A stretch of DNA of 64,000 bases from assembly GCA_021733925.1 (NCBI GenBank), contig JAIPJY010000024.1, positions 38,318 through 102,317 on the forward strand, written 5' to 3'. Below are positions 28,530-35,316 of this stretch, one piece after another. The notes beneath the pieces were generated by a model. The model was not told where the DNA came from and did no database searches. It saw only the letters and a list, made by a program, of their open reading frames with translations. Position 1 is the first letter of the stretch. Every line of letters starts with the position of its first letter. Source of the stretch: Prosthecobacter sp. (GTDB taxonomy: Bacteria > Verrucomicrobiota > Verrucomicrobiia > Verrucomicrobiales > Verrucomicrobiaceae). The translations under genes and the position numbers were made by a program.

Positions 28530-28538
28530 ACGCTCTGG

Positions 28539-30698
28539 TCAACCGTAACTGCTCAACCCCTCGACCATGGTCTGATCCGCCAGTCCATAGGTCCATGCGG
28601 CTCCGACGGCTGCGAGGACGTTGTGAACATTAAAGGAAAAATGACCGGTGAGCGGCATGGCCACATCACTAAGTGCACACAGACGGCGTGCCTTGTCGCC
28701 TTCGGCAAGATAAACCGAGTCATCCTGCACGAAGACAGTACGCCCGCCTTTCGCCCGATGGGCGATGACAACAGGATTATCCGCCACATGCGAGATAAAC
28801 AGTACGCTGCACCGGCAGTGCTCTGACTCCGCCATGCCAGCCACGAAAACATCATCGGCATTGAGCACGGCGATGCCCTCCGGCAGCACGACGTCCACCA
28901 CGCAGCGCTTCACCTTGGTCATCTGCTCCATGGTGTCGATGTAGCCGAGACCCAGGTGTTCGGTGCCGACATTGAGCACCACGCCGATCTGGCACTGGTC
29001 ATAGCCGAGGCCTTCGAGGAGAATTGATTCAGCACTGCTCTCGCAGATGGCGATTTCCGTCCATGGATGCAGCAGAACTCCGTGCGTGCCGCTGGTGCGG
29101 TCACCTGTCTTCGTGGGGGCGCAGCGCTCGCCAAACTGCAGCCCACCGCTGTGACACACACCGAGAAATTTTCCGGTGGCTTTCATCAGATGCGCCAGCA
29201 GCCGGGTGGTGGTGGTCTTGCCATGGGTGCCTGTGATGCCTATCACAGGAATGCGGCCGTTTTTTCCGGCGGCGAACATCATGTTGATGATTGCTTCGCC
29301 CACGGGCCGCACCTCCCCAGTAGCCGGCCGCAGGTGCATGATGAGCCCAGGGCTGGCATTCAGTTCTACAATGGCACCGCCCTGGTCTTCGAGGGGTTTG
29401 CTGATGTCCGTGCACACCACATCCACCCCACATATGTCCAGCCCAGCCACCTGCGCGGCGATGGTGACGTGGTCACGGTTGCGCGGATGAACCAGGCCGG
29501 TGACTTCGGTGGACCAGTTGGCAAAGCGCGAGATCAGCACCCGTTCGCCGGCATTGGGAATCGAATCCGGCTGGTAGTCTTGCTTTTCCAACTCGGAGAG
29601 GATCGCGGGATCCCATTCTTCGGTGTCAATTTTGGACCATGGGCAGAAATCACTCACGCCGCGGAGAGGATTGGTGTTCAGCTGGGAATCCACGAGCACG
29701 GCGATCGTGTCGTTGCCATTGCCCGTGACGACCGCGTGATCACCGCGACTTGCCGCGATCAGTTCTCCGCCGACGACCAGCAGACGGTGGTCGTTGCCGG
29801 GAATGAAGCGCTCCACCATCACCCCATCACCTTCGGTCATGGCGGTTTGAAATGCGCTCTCCACTTGTTCACGAGTTGTGAGATTGATGAACACGCCACG
29901 CCCATGGTTCGCATCCTGAGGTTTCACCACCACGGGAGTGCCGATGTCCTCCGCAGCCTCCCAGGCGTCGTCAGGATTGGCAACGACACGCCCTTCAGGC
30001 ACGGGAACCCCGGCTTTACTTAACAAGGTGCGCGTCAGATCTTTGTCCTGAACGATGTGCTCCGCGATGGCTCCGGTGCGGTCGGTTTCCGCCGTCCAGA
30101 TGCGCCGCTGGTTCACTCCCTGCCCTAGCTGCACCAGGCTGCGGCCCTCCCGAAGTCGCCGACATGGAATGCCACGCGCTTCAGCTGCAGCGATGATGGC
30201 ATTCGTGCTTGGCCCGAGTGCGTTGCGGTCCACCACGCGTTTCATGCGCGCCACAGCGTCTGCAATGTCATATTCCTTGCCGGCATACCCTGCTAGCAGG
30301 ATCTCGCGTGCCTCGCGCATGCAAGCTTCAGCAACGACCTCATCCAAATACTCGATGACGACTTTGTACAGGCCCTCCACACAGGTCTCCCGCGCTTTTC
30401 CAAAGCCGACGGCGTGTCCGGCCAAGGTCTGCAACTCGAGTGTCACATGCTCCAGAATGTGCCCCGGCCAGGTGCCGGTGTCGAGCCGCTGAAAAAAGCC
30501 GCCGCGCTCCCCAATGCTGCAACGGTGCTCAATCATGCCGGGGAACCACGTTTTGAGCTGATCGGCAAAACCGGGCACGATATCGGATGAGGTGTCCTTG
30601 AGTCCACCCAAGTCTACCCAGGCTTCGAGCACAGCATCGTTCGTCCAGATGTTGGGTCCGCGGAGAAAGTGGATTTCACGAATGTCGAGATCGGTCAT
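28539..30698 (-). CDS. Cyanophycin synthetase, short form (CphA'-like)
   Basis: 719 residues. The N-terminal domain (IHFLRGPNIWTNDAVLEAWV), the ATP-grasp domain (GTPVVVKPQDANHGRGVFIN, AIVELNASPGLIMHLRP) and the Mur-ligase-like central domain with an intact P-loop GTHGKTTTTRL at about residue 490 are all present. The protein ends at NVLAAVGAAWTYGL plus a few residues, so the C-terminal Mur-ligase lobe seen in the long copy (about 165 residues) is missing. A length near 720 matches the short CphA' class known to accompany a long CphA in some Proteobacteria, so this is probably the natural end rather than a truncation. Its start is divergent from the MBL gene. Confidence 0.88.
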   Translation of the reverse strand: MTDLDIREIHFLRGPNIWTNDAVLEAWVDLGGLKDTSSDIVPGFADQLKTWFPGMIEHRCSIGERGGFFQRLDTGTWPGHILEHVTLELQTLAGHAVGFGKARETCVEGLYKVVIEYLDEVVAEACMREAREILLAGYAGKEYDIADAVARMKRVVDRNALGPSTNAIIAAAEARGIPCRRLREGRSLVQLGQGVNQRRIWTAETDRTGAIAEHIVQDKDLTRTLLSKAGVPVPEGRVVANPDDAWEAAEDIGTPVVVKPQDANHGRGVFINLTTREQVESAFQTAMTEGDGVMVERFIPGNDHRLLVVGGELIAASRGDHAVVTGNGNDTIAVLVDSQLNTNPLRGVSDFCPWSKIDTEEWDPAILSELEKQDYQPDSIPNAGERVLISRFANWSTEVTGLVHPRNRDHVTIAAQVAGLDICGVDVVCTDISKPLEDQGGAIVELNASPGLIMHLRPATGEVRPVGEAIINMMFAAGKNGRIPVIGITGTHGKTTTTRLLAHLMKATGKFLGVCHSGGLQFGERCAPTKTGDRTSGTHGVLLHPWTEIAICESSAESILLEGLGYDQCQIGVVLNVGTEHLGLGYIDTMEQMTKVKRCVVDVVLPEGIAVLNADDVFVAGMAESEHCRCSVLFISHVADNPVVIAHRAKGGRTVFVQDDSVYLAEGDKARRLCALSDVAMPLTGHFSFNVHNVLAAVGAAWTYGLADQTMVEGLSSYG

Positions 30699-30829
30699 GG
30701 AGCGCCGATGTTACTTGTGAGTCTGCAGGTGGCAAGAACTCGCCGCTGGCAGTTCACGCTTTGTCTGGCGCATGAATCGGTGGCACATAGCCCTTGCCTT
30801 CGCCGTCAGAACGCCTTGAATCGCTACCC

Positions 30830-31654
30830 ATGCTGCTCCCCCTCGAAGACCTGTTCAATGATGTGATCGCCAAGTCCATGCGTGGCCTGGGCCTGAACGA
30901 TGCCGCTCTTGCCGCCCTTTCCGGCGCCAGTGTCGAAGACATTGCCAATGCCAAGTCCGGCAAGGTGGATGACCTCGTACTGCGCAAAATCGCCCCCCAC
31001 CTGCAGCTCGAAGGCTTGTCACTGGTGGCGATGGCGCACAATGAATGGCGCCCGCTCTCCGTCAACGTGTCCGGCCTGGAACAGTTCAACACCACGTACC
31101 ATGACATGACGGTGAATGCGTATCTCGTCTGGGACACAGAAACGAAAAATGCGGTCGCTTTCGACACTGGGTCGGATGCCTCCCCGATGATCAACTTTAT
31201 CCACAAGAAGGGGCTCAATCTCAGCCTCATCTTCCTCACGCACACGCATCCCGATCACATCCTCGATCTCGCCAAATTATCCGCCGATGGCGCCGTCACC
31301 GCCTTTGTGAATGAGAAGGAATCCTGCCCCGGCGCGAAAACCTTCAAGCTCAGCGAGACCGAGTCATGGGAATCCGGTGGGCTGCGCATCGAGGCACGCA
31401 GCACCTGGGGCCATTCGAAGGGCGGCATCACTTATCTCGTTAGCGGTTTGAAGCACCCCATCGCCATCGTGGGAGACGCCCTCTTCGCCTCCAGCATGGG
31501 CGGTGGGATGGTTTCATACGCCGATGCTCTTGCCACCAACCGGAAGGAAATCTTCACTCTGCCCGACAACACAGTCCTCTGCCCCGGCCACGGCCCCATG
31601 ACGACGGTCGGTGAAGAAAAAGCCCACAATCCGTTTTATCCTGAGTTCAAATAA
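30830..31654 (+). CDS. MBL-fold metallo-hydrolase with N-terminal helical domain
   Basis: About 274 residues from the ATG at 30830; an in-frame TTG 12 codons earlier is a weaker start. The first ~60 residues are helical and resemble a small helix-turn-helix (LNDAALAALSGASVEDIANA, then KIAPHLQL). The hydrolase core follows with ligands His138, His140, Asp142 and His143 in THTHPDH, then STWGHSKGG, VGDALFASSMGG and the terminal LCPGHGPMT histidine, a glyoxalase II-like set. Cytoplasmic. Followed after 22 bases by the oxidoreductase gene, probably co-transcribed. Substrate unknown; a thioester such as a glutathione or CoA conjugate is plausible. Confidence 0.85.
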   Translation: MLLPLEDLFNDVIAKSMRGLGLNDAALAALSGASVEDIANAKSGKVDDLVLRKIAPHLQLEGLSLVAMAHNEWRPLSVNVSGLEQFNTTYHDMTVNAYLVWDTETKNAVAFDTGSDASPMINFIHKKGLNLSLIFLTHTHPDHILDLAKLSADGAVTAFVNEKESCPGAKTFKLSETESWESGGLRIEARSTWGHSKGGITYLVSGLKHPIAIVGDALFASSMGGGMVSYADALATNRKEIFTLPDNTVLCPGHGPMTTVGEEKAHNPFYPEFK

Positions 31655-31676
31655 TTCTCAACCAGCCCAACCCATC

Positions 31677-32561
31677 ATGTCTCAAACCGTTGCTTTTGTC
31701 GGAGTCGGTAAAATGGGGGCCAACATGGCCCGCCGCCTCAAAGATTGTGGATATAATGTCACAGCTGTCCTTGATGTGAACACCCAGGCCGCCGCCGATC
31801 TTGCCACTGAGCTCGGCTGCAAGGCCTGCACCAAGCTCGCGGACGTCACCGCCGCTGCCGATGTCATTTTCACCGTCGTCACCAACGATGCGGCCATGCG
31901 CGGCATCTTTTTTGGCAGCGAGGACAACCTGCTCATGAACGCTAGCGGCAAGGTCTTCGTCAACTGCGCCACGCTATCTCCTGCGATCCACCGCGAAGTC
32001 TATGCGGCTGCCACCGCAGTCGGCGCGCACAGCCTGGAAGCCTGCATGGCCTCCTCCATCAGTCATGCACGTGAGGGGAAACTCTACCTGATGCTGGCTG
32101 GTGACGAAGCCACCTACCAACGGGTGCAGACCATGATCGAGCAGATGAGCATGAACCTCCGTTTCATTGGAGGTCCGGGCAGTGCGGCGGAAGTCAAAGC
32201 GCTCGTCAACATGGTCATGAACATCAACACCGCGGGTCTCGCAGAAGGTCTGGGTCTCGCCGCCGCCCTCGGTCACGATCTGGACATGATTCGCGAGGTC
32301 TTCAGCCAGACCGGAGCCAATTCACGGGTGCTGGAAACTGACAGCGCCGACATGGTGGCCCGTGAGCACGACTGCTGGTTCTCCGCCGAGCACGCCGCCA
32401 AGGACAGCGGCATCGCCGCAGATGTTGCGCAGAGCGTCGGACTGCATCTTCCGCTCAACGATGCCACCAAGGCGCAGTATGAGAAGATGGTCGCGCTGGG
32501 TCTCGGCGCGCTCGATAAATCAGGCATCGCCGAACTGACGTTCAAAGGACGGCATGCGTAA
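31677..32561 (+). CDS. NAD(P)-dependent 3-hydroxyisobutyrate dehydrogenase-family oxidoreductase
   Basis: 295 residues from the ATG at 31677 (MSQTVAFVGVGKMGANMARR), chosen because the Rossmann motif should lie near the N-terminus and because longer starts overlap the upstream gene. Family landmarks are VFTVVTNDAAMRG, the substrate-binding SLEACMASSISHAREG (in place of DAPVSGG), and the catalytic-lysine helix AEVKALVNMVMNINTAGLAEG. Members reduce short 3-hydroxy or 2-keto acids such as tartronate semialdehyde or succinate semialdehyde; the altered substrate motif leaves specificity open. Confidence 0.88.
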   Translation: MSQTVAFVGVGKMGANMARRLKDCGYNVTAVLDVNTQAAADLATELGCKACTKLADVTAAADVIFTVVTNDAAMRGIFFGSEDNLLMNASGKVFVNCATLSPAIHREVYAAATAVGAHSLEACMASSISHAREGKLYLMLAGDEATYQRVQTMIEQMSMNLRFIGGPGSAAEVKALVNMVMNINTAGLAEGLGLAAALGHDLDMIREVFSQTGANSRVLETDSADMVAREHDCWFSAEHAAKDSGIAADVAQSVGLHLPLNDATKAQYEKMVALGLGALDKSGIAELTFKGRHA

Positions 32562-32594
32562 TTAGAGCACTTGCACTGCAACTGAAGTTCTCCC

Positions 32595-32619
32595 TGCCCA
32601 GTTGCGGCGCAACTGGGCA
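32595..32619. terminator. Perfect 11-bp hairpin between convergent genes
   Basis: TGCCCAGTTGC (32595-32605) and GCAACTGGGCA (32609-32619) pair perfectly around a GGC loop. It sits between the convergent ends of the oxidoreductase (stop 32561) and the 897-residue protein gene (stop 32623). There is little T-run on either side (ACTTTACT on the plus strand), but the position and perfect stem favour a bidirectional terminator. Confidence 0.75.
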
Positions 32620-32622
32620 ACT

Positions 32623-35316
32623 TTACTGCGGCGATTCGCCCACTTTCAAAACTTCCAGTTTCTTGCCCACTTTGTGGCGCTGCAGTTCACGTCCGCCGCT
32701 GGAGGTCTTGATGATCAGGGTTTGACCGATGCGGCCGGGGATCATGGCCTCTTCGCCCGCTTCCAAGGATCGCACAAACAGTTCATTATCCGCCCCGGGT
32801 GAAAGCCCAAAAATACGCACCGCGCCTGTGTGGTTGTTGGTGATGACGACGTCAGAGGGATCGCCAGTGTTGGGTGGTGGTTTGGCGGCAGTCGCGGACG
32901 CAGGCAGAGGCTTGAGCGGCGGCATGCTGGAGTTTTCAGGTCTGGGCTCCGCACGCATGGCTGGCGGTGCTGAAGCGGGTGCGCTGATAGGAGGGGCTTT
33001 GGCGCTGATGAAGGCAGGCTCTTTGATTTCAGTGGCATTGGCCGCGTTGGCGAGACGTTTCGGTTCCTTCGCCGCACCGCAGTCGAATTGATCGAGCAAT
33101 TCCTCACGGCGCACCTCCAGCGGCAGATCGCGGTATGTTTTCAAGGAACGCTCACGGCGCTTGAGATCATCTATTTCAGGCGTGCTGAATGTGGCGGGAT
33201 CAAAGGGTGCTGTGCGCTGGCGGTCGAGCGCTTCAAACTCGGTGGCGAGCACACCCCGGCGTTGCAATTTGAGGTTCAGATCCGTCTGCGCAGCTCCTGC
33301 ATCACGATTAAACTGGTTCTGCAGATTGGCGATGTTGGCGCCCATTTGCACATTCTGGTTTTGAATAACCTGCATCTGCTGACGGATCTGCTGAATTTCC
33401 ACCTGATGCTGCTGGATCTCCACCAGGAGAGCCTGCGAGCCCGCAGCCGGCTGCTGCATGCCGGGACGCATGCCTGGTTTGGTTGTTGGTGATTCCGGCA
33501 TCTGCTGCTGTGCCGCAGCCTGCAGATTCACCTGGTCTTGCGCCATGCAAACGGAGATCTGCTGCAGCCTTCCATTCAGCGCCTGCAACTGCACGGCGTT
33601 CGCCTGTTGCTGCTGCGTGAATCCGACCACCTGAATACGATACTGCTGGTCAAACTGGTTCACCGTGGCTTGCAGCGTCTGAATATCGGGATCGAGTGCG
33701 GCCACCTCCCTGCTGATCGAAGTCTGACGCTCTGCCAGACGTGCGACCTCGGCGTTGCGCTTTTCCGTGATGCCCGCCATCAGGGTGTTGCGCGCGGCAT
33801 CCTCCGCAGCTTTGAGTTTGCCGTATTCGGCGGTGACTTGATCACGTGCCTTCGCGCACTCGGCTTGAAGGTCACCCTTGAAGGCCGAGAGCAGATCGCT
33901 CTCCAGCAGCACAGCATCACCTGCACCCACTTGATCCTGCCAAGGTCCTTTGATCAAACCGAGCCCAATGCCACAGACATACGCCGTGTCCTTCGCTGCC
34001 TGAGTGGCCGGACGATTTGAATAATGATTCTGCGCCAGTGAGCGCATCTCACGGGCAGCCTGCGCCGGCTGATGCAGGCACAGGTTCATCCAGAGCCGCG
34101 CCTCACAGGCACGGTCCCAGGTGGTGCTGTCGCTTTTCTTGCCAATCGCCGCCGCGAGGCTCTGCTGCGCTGAGGCGTAATCTCCCGCACTGAGCAATGC
34201 GAGCGCGCTGGCGTAGTTCACGCTGCAATCTTTGGCATCTGCCTTCATCGCATGCTGATAGGCACGCTCGGCTGCGGCCTTGGCCTGTGCCGAAGCCCCC
34301 CAGCCTTCGTTCAGCATCGCACGCACATAGCCATGCAGGAGTTCGTTGCATGGCTTGAGTTCAAAGATGACGTCTCCATCCTTGTCGCACTTCACCGTCA
34401 GCTCCCCGGTAAACGGCTCGCACTCGGGGGCATCGATGGCGACAGTGTAACTGCCCTCCGCGAGGTCCTTTGCGTTGTATTCGCCCTTGGCATTCGTCAC
34501 GAAAGGCTGGTTGAGCGGCGTGGGAAGATTTCCTGAAGGCTGGAGGACGAGCCGAGCATTCGCCACCGGCAGCCGCGCATCATTCGCCCGGTCTTTGCCA
34601 CTGCTGATGAGTTTGACGACGAGCATGGCAAGTTCGCACTTGTCCCGTTTGGGAGGTGTTTTTGAGAGGAGAAAATCGTGAACGTATTCAAGCGTTCCCT
34701 GCGGCACTGTGAAGCCGCGTCCGGCATCTTCCGGCCCAAATCCAGCTGCCGTCACACGATACGCATAATCGGCAGGCGGCAGATTTTTGATCTCATAGTA
34801 ACCGCCTGGTGAACTGGCCGTGGCAGTTGCCACCACCTTGCCACCTTGACTCGTCAGAAGTTCCACTTTTGATCCGGGCAATGGCCCGAGGTTGTCACCT
34901 TTTTCTGTTTGGCCATATACACGGCCATGCACGGCAGGCTGGACAATATTTGACTGCGCCGGAGCACTCGCGGTCTTGGGTTCACGTGTGAGGAGAAAAT
35001 CATGCACAAACTCGCGCGTGTCCTGGGGCATGGCAAAGCCGCGCATCTCATCCTCTTCGCGGAATCCAGCCGCAGAGACCTTGTAGCGATACGCCCCCAC
35101 CGCCAGCGTGGCGATCTGGTAGTAGCCGTACTCGTTTGTCGTCACCGTTGACGCCGCACCACCTGATTCAGCCTTCAATTCGATCTTCGCATGGGCCACC
35201 GGGCCGAGGTTTTCACCTCTCTCATCCTGACCGTAGACACGGCCGTGTACACTGCCATCCGCCGCATGCAGCAGCGGTGCAGCCAGGAGAATGAAAAGAG
35301 GCAGGAGCGTTTTCAT
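32623..35316 (-). CDS. Large exported protein: tandem CarboxypepD-reg repeats, TPR-like region, coiled coil
   Basis: 897 residues with a cleavable signal peptide (MKTLLPLFILLAAPLLHAADG). Two long near-identical repeats follow: GSVHGRVYGQDERGENLGP and AVHGRVYGQTEKGDNLGP, each ending in YVHDFLL or FVHDFLL, with the GYYQI/YEI...Y.VTAAGF pattern of carboxypeptidase regulatory-like beta-sandwich domains. A third, more diverged copy spans about residues 225-320. Residues ~330-480 look TPR-like, ~500-690 are Gln/Ala-rich coiled coil, and a basic beta-rich tail follows a proline-rich linker. No known enzyme domain. It overlaps the upstream gene by four bases, so the pair is probably made together for the periplasm or cell surface. 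Confidence 0.75.
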   Translation of the reverse strand: MKTLLPLFILLAAPLLHAADGSVHGRVYGQDERGENLGPVAHAKIELKAESGGAASTVTTNEYGYYQIATLAVGAYRYKVSAAGFREEDEMRGFAMPQDTREFVHDFLLTREPKTASAPAQSNIVQPAVHGRVYGQTEKGDNLGPLPGSKVELLTSQGGKVVATATASSPGGYYEIKNLPPADYAYRVTAAGFGPEDAGRGFTVPQGTLEYVHDFLLSKTPPKRDKCELAMLVVKLISSGKDRANDARLPVANARLVLQPSGNLPTPLNQPFVTNAKGEYNAKDLAEGSYTVAIDAPECEPFTGELTVKCDKDGDVIFELKPCNELLHGYVRAMLNEGWGASAQAKAAAERAYQHAMKADAKDCSVNYASALALLSAGDYASAQQSLAAAIGKKSDSTTWDRACEARLWMNLCLHQPAQAAREMRSLAQNHYSNRPATQAAKDTAYVCGIGLGLIKGPWQDQVGAGDAVLLESDLLSAFKGDLQAECAKARDQVTAEYGKLKAAEDAARNTLMAGITEKRNAEVARLAERQTSISREVAALDPDIQTLQATVNQFDQQYRIQVVGFTQQQQANAVQLQALNGRLQQISVCMAQDQVNLQAAAQQQMPESPTTKPGMRPGMQQPAAGSQALLVEIQQHQVEIQQIRQQMQVIQNQNVQMGANIANLQNQFNRDAGAAQTDLNLKLQRRGVLATEFEALDRQRTAPFDPATFSTPEIDDLKRRERSLKTYRDLPLEVRREELLDQFDCGAAKEPKRLANAANATEIKEPAFISAKAPPISAPASAPPAMRAEPRPENSSMPPLKPLPASATAAKPPPNTGDPSDVVITNNHTGAVRIFGLSPGADNELFVRSLEAGEEAMIPGRIGQTLIIKTSSGGRELQRHKVGKKLEVLKVGESPQ

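Noticed and set aside
28539-30698. cphA' read as a gene truncated by the same deletion that removed the acyltransferase
   Set aside because: Its 719-residue length and its end just after the AAW.GL helix match the known short synthetase class, so a natural end is more likely than a truncation.
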